From the NCBI GenBank assembly GCA_035041965.1, contig JAPYMA010000908.1, positions 310,001 to 374,000 of the forward strand: 64,000 nt of DNA, given 5' to 3'. The translations under genes and the position numbers were made by a program. The DNA comes from Anisakis pegreffii. Lineage: Eukaryota > Nematoda > Chromadorea > Rhabditida > Anisakidae. The notes under the pieces are model-generated. The model was not told where the DNA came from. It did not search any database and saw only the letters and a list, made by a program, of their open reading frames with translations. Shown piece after piece: positions 24,631-36,932 of the stretch (position 1 is its first letter; every line of letters begins with the position of its first letter).

Positions 24631-27198
24631 TATTGGGAGTTTAGTTGGTGCAAGCAATTAGAGCTAAGTTAAAGACGCGATGCCCGGTTGGTGGTGCGCT
24701 TTAATGATATGCTTGCAGCGGGTGAGTTCGCGCAATAAATACTGCTTTGGTTTCGTGGAGGTCGTCGATCGCATTGCTACGATGTGGCGATGATGTTTCG
24801 TGACAGCAAGGTGAAACCGTCTTGGGCGGAGCAGTTCGGTGAACGGAGCAGTGTTACCACTCGATTATGACTAATTAGTTTGTGTTTGTTTTTGTGTCGG
24901 ACATGTCAGAAACCGATAAACTCGGCTGTAAATCATGCATGATTCGAGTCGTATATTATCAGCATATGAATTGGAATGAATTGTCGCAAAAAATCCTTTG
25001 CTATCATTGCAAGGAAGTACATCACATCAGCAAAAGTGCAATTGATCATGATAATGATGCGACACTAAGTGCTGCTGATAGTGGTGTGATGATAACAGAA
25101 AATTGCATGATTTCATGTTGATTCGGTTTCGCTCTCTCTTGTTTTCGTCAGTTTGTTTCAAAATTGATGAGCTGTTTCGCTATGATATCATACTATCTTC
25201 TCAGTTGCTGAGTCGTCTTCAGCGGCGATAGATGACGATGAATTTTTCGATTTTTTGCTGTAGTTTCTGTGAAAACACAGGTTACTTTCTATCACAGTTG
25301 GAGAAGTAATGGCTGGCAATAGAGTGGAACAAAGGAATCGAATATTATTTTAGAAGTTCGCTCATTCGCTGAAGGAAATTGCGTTTAGGTGAAAAATTAA
25401 TGAGGAATATGAAATCATCATTAACGAAACATGAATGTAATAGGAAACAAAAAACAGAGTGGAAGAAAAACAAAATAAAAGAAATAAGGAAATTGAATGC
25501 GATAAAATAGGAAGTGAACATCATCAATCTTGATGAATCTGTTAAAAGTGCGAAAGTTTGCAAAACGAACTTATTCCATAGATGGCATCATTACATTATG
25601 ATTCCGGTTTTAAGTTAACCTCGTCATCACTCATCATCAGTCGCCATCATTCTTATAGAGATTATCGAATCAGCATGACTCTATGATCAGCATCAATTGA
25701 TAACATTTCATCAATTGATATCATTTCGTCAACTGATATCACTTTGATTAACGTTCATATCATTGCATGATATCATGAAGTGAACTCATCACTTAATCAC
25801 CATTCTGCTTTCCGTTTTTAATGCATCACTTACTTTTTTGATCGTATGGAGCAGTTGCGGTGGTGCAATCTATGAAGCGATAAGCATATTGCTGAGGAAT
25901 GCGAGTGGACCATAATCTCTTGAGAGAATTGTGTACCGTCAGTTCGAGAAGATCAAAACATGGGATAGTTCGACTGAACCGAATGGTGGTTTATCAACAG
26001 ACCAACTGCATGCCGTTCTCACGAGCTCTTGAAGCTGATTTCCAATTCAAATCTTAACTTCATCCGAGAAGCCTGGCACTTTAAAGAATTTCGAGGAAGA
26101 GAAACAAATTTGCTGTTGCTGTACTCACGATACAGTGATTTCCGATGGCTGTTGTTAGTTAATAATTGTTTTACGGCGACCTAGGTCTGTATGCTGCCAG
26201 TCTATTGAATTCCCTCAAATGATAGGAGTGTCAGCGAATGTGACATTACTTAATAACATCTGAAGTTATTGTTGGCTCGTAATCATAGAACCATTGATTA
26301 TGATTGGATTATCATGTTCTTTCGTAAAAATCTTTGTGATCAAATGAAATAAAGTTATTTTATAGTTGTTGCTCGTTTTGTTGAAATGCACCGTGATCTA
26401 GAGAGCTGAGAAATTCACAATGAAATCATAAGCAGATTATTTCGGATTGATGACTTTTCTGATGACTGATGACTTTGGACTGATGACTTTTCCAGTCAAA
26501 ATATAGCGAAATCATTTCATATCGCAGAATTTTTTTCTTTTTTTTTTGGGGGGGGGGGAAACGCGCATGAGGGTTATTATTGTTTCGAAACGCAGCTCGT
26601 TGATTTATTAGTAGGTTTGTTATGAAAGTGAAAAACATTGTTTCATCGCCCATTTTCTTATGTAGTCAAATATTTTATCATCGTTATGACGTTATGACAG
26701 AATCAGAAATTGTTTTGCATATTTCTTGCCCAAAATAGTTTCAGTTTGATGAATGCAAAATGATTCATTGTTTATGGAGCCTATTTGTTTTCGATACTTC
26801 AGCTTTCAAGTGTTGCTCATACTGAACGATTTAGTTGTAACGAGTTGATAGAATTGAAGTGATGTGATATAATACGCCGTTTGAACGAAAACACATTCAT
26901 GAACATCGATTGCCACTTTATTGGCTGAGCAAATTTTAGTTCGTAATTCATTGTTGAGAAATTTTGATTGTTATTTGCTCATAAGAGATGTGATATTATG
27001 CAACAACAACTGACGCATTAAGATACCACAATTAGATATTTTTGGAAAACTGTACAAATTTTTTGAATTTTATTTCTCACATTGCGTTGAGTGCGCGATG
27101 ATGTGAAGCAACTCCTAATGTTAATGTTCATGTCTAATCGCAAGATTAGTTTGAAGTCAGTACTTCAATTCCAGCTAGTGAGCAGAGAGCAAATTTGT

Positions 27199-27412
27199 CG
27201 TGACCGATCAATCTGCCTAAAGACATTTAGCCTAACGAACAGTTTGCCAGACTTACGGTTTTTAATGGGTAATTCGCCCAATAGGCAAACTAAACCTTAG
27301 GCAAACTGTCCGTTAGGCAAAGTGTCCGTTCGGCAAATTGTCGTTAGGCAGACCGTCCGTTAGGCAAACTGTCGATAGGCTAAATGTCTTTAGGCAGATT
27401 GACCGGGTACCC
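27199..27412. repeat. ttaggcaa hairpin element, copy 2
   Basis: About 214 bp with terminal inverted repeats: left cgtgaccgatcaatctgcct, right aggcagattgaccgggtacc. Inside are repeated units such as ttaggcaaactgtccg, ttaggcaaagtgtccg and ttaggcagaccgtccg in the right part and inverse units in the left. The end motifs are reversed relative to copies 1 and 3, so it is inserted in the opposite orientation. The flanking aaattt occurs on both sides and could be a target duplication or part of the palindrome. Confidence 0.7.
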
Positions 27413-28747
27413 AAATTTGCATATCAAAAGGTTACAGTCAAGTCGTTACGCTGGTCAACTCTAGATCATGCTAGTTCACTCACTGCTAACAGCGACTATC
27501 CGTCGAGAATTCCAGTTTTCTGATTGAACGAATTGGTGCTCTCTTAAAATTCATGGGAACTATTTGTTGTTTACGTCTGTCTTAAGAAATCGTCCATTCC
27601 ACGGTCAGTTTGAAAATGGTATTTTCAGGGGGAGGGGGGTTCAGGTCATGCATGTATCAAACCATAATACTGCATAATTATGAACCGGTTGCTTCGTGGT
27701 TCTAATTTGTTTATGTCAAAGATTTCGAGATATTCATCCAGATAAATTGTAGAAGAATTGTACTTGTTGGGAATTGTAGAAGGATTCATTGCACACGATG
27801 CTGTCAAATAACTTCGTTGTCAAGTACTAATAATTTCTACTTAGTACTCATCTTGAAAACATGATTGAGGTAATATCGAGAGACATTTTCAAACGTTAAC
27901 ACTACTGGTCCATTAAGCACTCAAATTTTCACACTAATTTGTTTGTTTATCACCATTTTATTGAATGATCACTCATTATTAACGAAGTGTGTCTGTATGA
28001 GTGTCTATTCCGTGATCATTAAACGCTGCAAAAGTACTCGACAATATTCCAGCAAATCGAGGAAAAATTCCGGCTGGGTTTATTCAATTTCAGTATACAT
28101 CTTGCTTGTATCATCTGTTCTAGCATACGTTGTTCTCTCACGATATGGCTTCACCTTACCCAACTCATAGGATCTTATCTTGAGAACTTCGTGACCCTTC
28201 CAAATGTTATCTGAGGTAATCAGGCGTTTCAGTGATCTTATTAGGTAATTGAGCACTTACTGGAATGGTATACTTTGTATTGACCATGACTGAAGGGGGT
28301 TTGGAGAATCAGCTCTCTATTCAGTTCTTTGAGTTTTCTATTAATGGCTCTAGTTTTTGTTCTGATGGCTGGTAAGACTAGGGAGTTGATTATAATATTG
28401 GTTCATGGGTATAGACTCCCTCACGTAATGGATATTTTTTTCTATTTTTTTAGACATCCCGGAACTATTTCCTTGTAAACTATTGCAGTGTAGTCAATGT
28501 GTGTTTTTGTTTTTTTCAGCAAATAACCACCGTTCCATTCTTCCATTTATCAGCAGTTTTCAAGGTTGTTTGTGAGTGGATGCTCGACACACGCTAATGG
28601 TCGTTTATTGATGATAGCATGACTGTGTTGTAATGTGGAAAAAACGCACTTTTGGAGGCGTTAAAACGCTTTAATTACATCAAATATCTTAATGAAATAT
28701 TACACAGCACTGAGAACGACGATCGTAACGACGGAAAAAATGAACAG

Positions 28748-28753
28748 TTTATT
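28748..28753 (-). promoter_or_regulatory. Poly(A) signal AATAAA of Ani s 5-like gene
   Basis: Minus-strand aataaa (ggaataaactgttc) 75 nt past the TAA stop of the Ani s 5-like gene; canonical hexamer at a sensible distance. Confidence 0.55.
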
Positions 28754-28827
28754 CCATAGGTGACGGTGAATCTCATCTTGTTATTCGTTAAGTGAAGGTG
28801 GACGGCGAGGGAGATAGATGGCACTTA

Positions 28828-31267
28828 TTATTGAGGCACAGCCGGACCGATACCCTTCTCGAGTTCGTCTTTAACGGATTGCGGCAGTGCTGAAAGAGTT
28901 GAATAAGATCGCTCGTATACGTGATAAAGTCGAACAAAATCGCTCATTTAATCTGATAAGACGATGCAAATCGGCATATTAGGCATCTGAGCACATCGAA
29001 AAATTGCGTAATGTGGGCCGAGGATTTAGAGGAACATTCACTAGGAACAACATCGATCTGATCGGCGATGATCATTTATTTGTAACATCGCCGAATTCGT
29101 CGTTGTGTTCATATAATCAATTTGTTGCGCTGCTCTGGGCGTCTGAGTACAATGTTTCACCTAGAATCTTTAATAAATCTATTGATGGAGATTTTCATGA
29201 CCCTTGCACACCTACTGATCTTCACTTAACTATTACCTTGATTACCTTGGTAATAGTTAAGTAATCAAGGTAATAGTTAAGTCTATTATAGTCTACACTT
29301 AACTATTATATTCTAAAATATGAAATTCTTAATTTTATGACGACTACAATGAACTAGATTCAGTTCATTGTCGCAGCCTTCACTTCTACTTCAAATGTCA
29401 ACCTAAAATTCAATAGTTTCAACCTTAACATCCAGTGAAGATTGTTCATTTCTATTCTCCATGTCTGCAAAAAACACTTCACTTCGAAGAACAGTCTCAT
29501 TGAAATTCTTGCTGAGCAATACAGTGGGTTGTTGAGTAAATTAACAAAAAGTAGAAAAGGTTCGAGAGAAATCTCTCAATTGATTGATAATTCATCAATT
29601 CATAAGTAAAACAAAACATTCGTAACCTATCCATACTGTAACCAAACCGGTTATTCGTTTTGTGGAAGTAAGTGTTTCGGGCAAAAAATGATACAAAAAT
29701 AACTTAGAAGGTTTATCACTTCATTACTTGCTGACTGCTAAACATTCAATATGATTGAAGACGTTGTGTCGCTATCGTATTATCATCGCTCACAACTTGA
29801 TATTGCGCCACAAAAAATGAAAACTGATAAATTTGTCATTCACTGTCTTTCATCAAAAAATCTTCCTTGACTCATTTGTTTCGTCAAAAATTTTCACCGG
29901 TTTATAGAGACTACTGCAGATCGAGTTTGATGAAATTGTGATCGGTGTATTGCGAGTTTCATGAGTACGGTGAGCACACCGAACATATGAATGTATGGAA
30001 ACGTTTCCGACATCAGAGACCTTTAGTCTCAACTTTGGTCTGTCTGCACTTGTACGACTCGTAATTAAACAATACAGTGTTTGTGTCTCAGCCTTACAAT
30101 TAGCTATATCTGGCTAATTGGCGAATAAGGTAAACTGGAGTGGGAACTGAAAAATGTGCCTGGAAAGAAAACTTCGTTACAGTTGGATTTGAAAAACTCA
30201 CTTTTGTAGATTGCCTGGATCTTCTGAGCCTTCTGGATGCCATTCAGGCTGTCATCTTCTGCAATTTTGCTCAGCTCAGCATCAGCCTTCTTGGCTTCCG
30301 GAGTCATCTTCGCGACTGCCTCCTCATGAGCCTTCGCCAATTCAGCCTCTTTTGCTTTCATTTCTTTCTTGAACGTTTCGAACTTCGCCTGAATAATTTG
30401 AAGCGTTGCTTAAGGATCTACAGGAGCTTTGATGTCTAATGTTAGTCTTCTCAAAATGAATGGGAAACCACCCTACCAAAAGCCGATATGACACAAGAGG
30501 CCATGAATAAAATATCAAGTGAAAAAAAAGATGAATAGCGATAATTAGTTTGGTATAGCGATAATCAGTGATAATCTAGGAGAAATGCATGAAAAAGATA
30601 AAATATTTCAAATCACTTAGTTTATAAACTGTAATTAGCATGCGACTTGTGCTGATACGTGTTCATACTTTCAGGAGCCTAATGAACTCTAAAGTTGATT
30701 CACTAACACAGTTGATTCATGAATGCCTTTAGTAAGGATAGTTCCTAAAGATCACTCACAATTTTGAAAATGCTACAGATCAGTTTTGCCAATGCACCAA
30801 ATCAACAGATCAATCATTTAGATCATCCATATTAGCCTTTGCAGGCCTCAATCTGTCAGTATGTAACATACGCTTAGATTCCACAATTATTTGTTTCATC
30901 AACTAATAGCAATGCCAAAATGAACAACTAATAAAGACCGGAATAAGATTGGTTTGATAATAACGGTATCGCGATGTGCACTGAAACAATGGTAATAACA
31001 ATAAATGCGTAAACAAATCACAAATGATCACAAACGGAATTCGTCACTGGCACTAACCTTGTAATCACCGCCAAGAGTGTCTACCCATGCATCGAGGTCC
31101 TTCTCGATTTCAGGATCGGTTTTTGTCTCGTCTTTTTTCAACAACTCGAAGAAAGCCTTCACGACGTCTTGTGGTGCACCGGCCAAGAATGGTGGTGGAG
31201 GAGGAGTATCGTCGGCTAACGCCATACCGATGGCGCAAAACAAGGCGGCTACGATCAGAGTTTTCAT
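28828..31267 (-). CDS. Ani s 5: SXP/RAL-2 (DUF148) secreted allergen Ani s 5
   Basis: Three exons: 31267-31058 (210 nt), 30388-30202 (187 nt), 28889-28828 (62 nt); 152 aa. Donors gttagt and gtgagt, acceptors aattattcag and aactctttcag; phases 0 and 1. The signal peptide (about 19 residues, MKTLIVAALFCAIGMALA) is followed by a proline run (DDTPPPPPFLAG) and FFELLKKDETKTD. The middle exon is Lys/Glu/Ala-rich and helical (EAKKADAELSKIAEDDSLNG). The last exon reads TLPQSVKDELEKGIGPAVPQ. The predicted protein, including its length, agrees with my memory of the Anisakis simplex heat-stable allergen Ani s 5, an excretory-secretory IgE-binding protein. The exon layout is identical to its two neighbours, showing common descent by tandem duplication. 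The function in the worm is unknown. Confidence 0.9.
29224..29282. repeat. 22-bp perfect inverted repeat in Ani s 5 intron 2
   Basis: Arms 29224-29245 (acttaactattaccttgatt then ac) and 29261-29282 are exact reverse complements, with a 15-nt spacer that itself repeats ggtaatagttaa. It lies in the 1.3-kb second intron of the Ani s 5 gene. It could be a small palindromic element or local inverted duplication. Confidence 0.75.
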
Positions 31268-34200
31268 TGTTTTCGGAAGTCTACTTGCCTTCAAAACTAC
31301 CAAGCCTATAAGCATAATAAAAGTTAAGGTCCTTAAAAGATTAGATCAGGTGGAACGAGATAAACTGCTCGCCGACTAGATAAGCTTGAATAAGTTGTGA
31401 GATTCAATAAGATCACTGCGATTGAGAGTTCAATAGAGTGATGCGAGTAGTGAGAGAGGTGAAAGTAGTATTAAAATTGAAATGAAATGTTTCAATAAAT
31501 TTGATAAATTTATAGAAAATCTTTTCGCCGGACGAAAAAGGAAGAGGAGGGCGTTTTGCTTTCGCAACCCATCCGAATCGATGCACAATTATATTTTCTG
31601 AAATTGCTCATTTCTCAAACTATTATTCTATGTGGAAATGTGCGTCTTTTTCTTTAAAACTTTTTCTGACACTATCATCTGACGTGTTCTGATTACATCA
31701 AATGTTCAATCACTCATTTGAATTCCTTCCCATCAACACCAGCATATTATTTATGCAAAACTTCTATAGATTGAAATTTTTTCATTTGAAGTTTCATGAT
31801 GAGAACTGCGCCCAATTTTGGTCCGTAAAGTTTAAAAGAAGAGAGAACAGATGAAAGACGATTCCGAAGGAATTGATTCGTTTTGATTTGAATCATCGTT
31901 ATCGTCAACCAACCATATCGACGTTTTTCACTCATCATAATCATTTGATCTTCACTCAAGTCTTTGGTCTTAATTCGGTGTTTACAGTAAAATTCATCAT
32001 CACAACCACATGTCAGGCACTTTTTTGGTGACACATAAATGTAACTGTCATATATCCTTAAAAAGGTTTCCTGAATGTTCTTCTAGCGGCATGACGTGAC
32101 AGCTCAATTGAACAGTTTCGGAGGAAAAATCACAAATGATGATTGGCGTTTTGAATTTATTGTTGAATTCGCTTTTGCTGTTATATTACTGAGTTCGCTG
32201 AAGTGGGCATAATCGAGCCCTCATATGATTTCAAAACACACTACGTTCCTATGATGTCATTAGGAACATATATTGATAATCTATTGGAAGAAGATTCATA
32301 ATTGATATTCTAAGACGTCATCCTCGCTCTTGAAGCTGTGTCATACTCTTGAAACTCTGCCCTTGACTCATCAATGACAAAAAATCAGAATGACAATCCG
32401 AGAGCAAAATTTTCGCACTAAGAGGAAATTTCCGAGTGTCCTATCGAAATTTTCATCGATTCCATCAGCAGTTCATTTACAGAAAATTTTTTGCGCTGAT
32501 CAGTTTGAAAACTTGGATTAGTTTGGTGACAGTTTCGTTGGTTTGAATCTTCTGACTGTTTGCTGATCTTACATTGTTCAACTGCAATACTAAATGATAT
32601 AAGGTGGTGTGCTGCAGTTAATGTATTGCGGAGATGGAAAAAAGTCTCGGGGACGGAGTAACTCGGGGATGAAATTTTGCAGTCAGCGATCCCGAAAATG
32701 CAGTCGGCTGGGAAAAAAGTCGGGAACGGGGAATCGGAAATGGGGTTTTTTTAAAATCTGATTTTGACTTTCACCTGTTTCTTTAATTTTGGGTTATTTG
32801 TTGTAGTATTTTTTAAATTGAGCAATTTTTAGATGTTTTTATGTCTATTTATGTTGATCAGATTCATTTTTGTTTTAAAGAAAGTATGGTCAGTGTTTTG
32901 GAAAAGAAGTTTTTAGGGGTTTTAATGACTGCCTTTAGTTATACTGAGAAGTTGCCGTTAAGTTCCGTTATTTCTATTTTTCTTTTATCATACTTCTGAA
33001 TTGTTGTTTTGGTGAAAGTCCCCGATCCTCGCTAGACACTAGCTATTGAACTGCCAAAGAAATTCCCAGTAGGGCGAGAAATTCATTCAGTTGAAGTTTC
33101 GGTGCAATATGTTATTGTCAAAATGTTTGCTTGTGTCACCGCCGCAGACATCCTGCACGGAAAAGAACGTCGTCAACCCATGAATGCACTATGGTATCCA
33201 TATGGTATGTGGCATGATCCAAGACGGATATTAACATTTAATTTTGAGTCTTACAAAACGAAAAAAAATTTTTTGAGCAGTTCGCACGAAGCAAAACCAG
33301 ATTTTCAAATTGCTCGTTCGCACACAACTTTACGATTGCCAAAAAACACGGCAAAATGTTTGGAGCGAAACGATGAAAATGATTTTGACGAATGAATTGG
33401 TAACTTTTGTTGACTGAACGCATCGTCTTACAATCCGAATTGAGCAATTCGGAATTCATCGGCTGAAACCAATCGTATTAATTTCACTTTCACTTTTACA
33501 CTCTTCAAATCGAATGTATTACAGTAAATATTTGGATCTGTTGCTGTTGAATGAATCAAATTTGATAAACGAATTTGTTAATTTCATAGGCGTTTGAAGC
33601 TTCTTTCTGTTATTCTTATTTTTAGTGATATGAAATGTCAAAAGCAACGACGTTGAAATTCTTGGTTAATCAGCAGCCGACTTTTTGGAATACGAATAGC
33701 ATATGTATTTGAGAATCATGACTGGCTTGAAACAATAGACTTGTCATATGAACAGTTGGAGATTGATAAAGTGGAATTTATGAGCGAATCACATGAGCCC
33801 TAACCAGATTGGTCACTCAGATCGTGTTCGTGAGTTTAACTTGTTCGTAGGGATAATCAGAGCATTTAACGATGTCAATCACGGATGATCTCAATGAGGA
33901 TTTTTTCACTTCATCGCATGTCCCACTTCAACTTGTTGTACTAATTTGAAATTTTTTCGATGGGATTTTATTCCATTTTATTTCAACATGATGCACGGCA
34001 CTTGGTATGGTCACTTAGTTTTTCGTATGGAAATTGGAATCAATCGAGTGAGAAATTGTTTCCAATCAACGACTTTCTGACCAGTCATAAACCTGATTTT
34101 CTAATATGTTTGATGATATGATACGATCAATTGGAAGAATAATGATCAGCGCTGAGGATTAGCACGAAAACAAGATTAGTTACACAGTTTGTTTACATTC

Positions 34201-34842
34201 AGTCGAACCTTTCATGCTGAAGTTTGTCAAATTTCAAAGTGGAACAACTGGTTAAGTAACGTCACTCTTTCAATAACATCTTTCATGAAGGATGCCTCAT
34301 ATAATATATATTTATGAGATTGAAACAAATTCTGCAAAAAATAGAAACCTGAAATGCAATAACAACAGTCAAAAAACAAATTTCTAAGGCACGTCACAAT
34401 AAGGCAATTTATAAGGCACTTATCTGAACGAATACCTCACTGATGAGCAACGATATGAATAGAATCAATTAATCGGGTTGTTATGAAAGTCAGGAACATG
34501 ACTATTGATGTTGACAAATTCAAACATGATATATTAACGTAAAGTCTTGCAACTAGCCGAACAACGTCAAAATTTGAAGTCTTATTACTGGAATATTCAG
34601 AGTGATGAACGTTATCTTGAGCAGTGAAACTAAACAGCAATTGTAAATACTTATGATGAGCTGCTTTTGAAATTTGATTTGTTTCCGTAGCAATGAATCA
34701 AGTGTTTCAGCAGAATCTTAAGTTAAGTTAAGAGTTGGGCTAATTTCGCTCCATTTCCAGCTGATCTCTTAGCGATCAACTCATCTATTTTTTTAAACTC
34801 AAATATGCATGAACATTGCTTTATCATTCAGAAACAAGCATA

Positions 34843-34923
34843 TTTTTATAGGTAAAAATAGGTATAGGTATCAGATTTATCATTTTTATGGGTAAAATAA
34901 GTATATAGGTATAGGTATCAGAT
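34843..34923. repeat. Tandem duplication, ggtataggtatcagat block
   Basis: Two adjacent copies of a block reading tttttataggtaaaaatagg then tataggtatcagat, the second with a 7-bp insertion. Non-coding. Confidence 0.65.
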
Positions 34924-35405
34924 AACTTCAATTCAGCGAACTTTTTTTGTGATTTCATATTGGACTGATACCATCTAGAATACATCTGAAAATATCAAGC
35001 GCATAGTCATTCATCGTCTTTCTCGAATTCAGTGTTTCCTTTGATGCGATGATTTCTCTTTCCCCACTAATTACTGAGTGCAGTCACGACGAATTCACCA
35101 GTTGACTGAGTTGAACATTACTTTGAGATCGTTCAGCAACTTTTCTCGTTTCTTGTCTCGAACAAGAAGCGAACGACGGCACAAGAATGAAAAACTGAGT
35201 AATTGTCAAAGTACGTTCCGTGTGCATGATGGTTCCACTTCAGTTGAACATGTCCACGAAAGAGCATCTGATAGTGAGTATTACACTAATTTGTGACACT
35301 GTAATATTTTCATGTCGAATTTTAGAGACATCTCAGGTAGTGAATGCAAAGTAATTTTTCAAGTATTCTCATTGAACACACACGAAAAATACAAACTGTT
35401 CAACA

Positions 35406-35466
35406 GAGTGTCACGTAATTTAAAAAACACAGTGTCACGAAATTATACAGTATCACGTAATTTTTT
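35406..35466. repeat. Three agtgtcacgtaatt repeats
   Basis: agtgtcacgtaatt, agtgtcacgaaatt and agtatcacgtaatt occur at intervals of 18-25 bp. The spacing is irregular; no gene is associated. Confidence 0.6.
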
Positions 35467-36318
35467 TAAAACAAATTATTATTTCTTCAAGAGATCATCA
35501 ATTGTATGCATGACAGTCGGTACACATGTTAATTGTACGTGACACTCAAGTACCAGACGTCGCATTTTTTGGAAAGTTTATAATTTTATACATCTTAAAT
35601 ATTCAAAGTGTAGTGTGCGAGTTTCATTCTATTACCTGGCATCTTATGTAACCGTCCGAAAATCTACACAAATTATCAGGAATTGAAATTCAAGTTGAAC
35701 ATGTGTGTGGAGCTGGGGTCTTTTGGGGTTATAACTTTTCAACACTCGCTGGAAATTTATTGGGTTCTCACTTCTTGACAGTTTAGACTGGCACTCGTGT
35801 AGAATCTGTAACTGAATGTCGGAAAACTTTACGAGACTAAGCGCGATAATGCACTGATGAATGTTATGAGATACGGTATCAGTGGAAGACTTGTTCAGTG
35901 ATTTTGTAGAAATTCCCCTCGTTCCATCCAAAAATCGGTGATGTTCAGCTTCGAACACGACCACGAAACATGGTACCAACACCAGCATAGTATTTTACCA
36001 ATACACGTGCACACCAATATAAGGTTATTAGGCACTTAGCCATTCAAATGATAGCGTTTCTTCAAAGTATTATAGGGCGCATGTTCTGAAGTTGTCAAAA
36101 TGATTGGAGCACCAATTTAGACGGAATTATTAGGGAATGGTATTTATTTGATGGTGAACCTTATAATAGGTATGTATATCAGGTAACATTCATCGCATAG
36201 TTAAGTCATGTGATGTTGATGGTCTTAAATTGCTCATATTATCTCATTTAACATGTTGTTATAACACTAACATTCAACTGATATCGTTTCCATTTTATGA
36301 GATAAATATGATGACGAA

Positions 36319-36475
36319 ATAATTTATGAATAATTTATGAAATTTTACGAATAATTTTTTATGAATTGGATATCTGACATCTAATCTGTCATCTTCTTGA
36401 AATGAATTAATTTGATATTTATGAATATCTATAATTTATGAATAATTTGTTAAATGAAATAATTTATGAAATAAG
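36319..36475. repeat. AT-rich aataatttatgaa repeats
   Basis: At least five occurrences of (a)ataatttatgaa(t) scattered over 155 bp, some overlapping, about 450 bp downstream of the Ani s 9 stop codon. Simple AT-rich expansion. Confidence 0.55.
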
Positions 36476-36932
36476 TTTGACTGCATTTTATGGAATGAAA
36501 TTCTTTTACGAATCACAAGTAGTACATTTGATACCGCTCCAATGACTTGATCATTCACAGAGCGTTTGCAGTCGCCTTGTTGGCAATTGTTTGTCATTGT
36601 GCAATGAAATATGGAAAACGCATTTATTAATCAGTAAAAATGAAAATTCGAGTAGATGTACGGATTAATTAGGAGAACATTTGAGAAGTTAAGTTGTTGA
36701 ATTGGTGAACATTTCATGAAACATCGACAATATTTGCATAAACATCAACGAGAATAATGCAATTCTTCATGTTTCACACTGAAAAGAGGGTGATCGTAGA
36801 ACTGTAGTTGGGTTTAGTGGAATGAAGAACATAAGAAATGATAACGATATTGGATGGTAGATACAATTTTTGATCAGATATTCTACGCCAAGAATGACTA
36901 GCGTAACTAATTTGGAAGATGAGTTGAGTTGT

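Larger units (their letters stand above)
24631..28827. other. Spacer between Ani s 8-like and Ani s 5-like genes
   Basis: The first 230 bp upstream of the Ani s 8-like ATG is relatively GC-rich and contains, on the minus strand, cagtatttattgcg about 110 nt before the ATG, a possible TATA-type promoter. Beyond it are simple repeats (catcaattgata units at 25688-25745; tgatgactttt units at 26447-26490), a T-rich then G11 homopolymer at 26530-26558 and the second ttaggcaa element. No gene seen. Confidence 0.5.
31268..36932. other. Spacer between Ani s 5 and Ani s 9 genes
   Basis: No supported gene. It holds a duplicated 35-40 bp block (ggtataggtatcagat units, 34843-34876 and 34883-34923), three copies of agtgtcacgtaatt (35406-35466) and aataatttatgaa-type repeats (36319-36475). 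A + strand frame at 33102-33395 (97 codons) has no recognisable family or splice support. Confidence 0.45.

Noticed and set aside
33102..33395. Plus-strand 97-codon frame in the giant intron
   Set aside because: Not recognisable as any family and lacking partner exons; kept only as a mention in the spacer entry.
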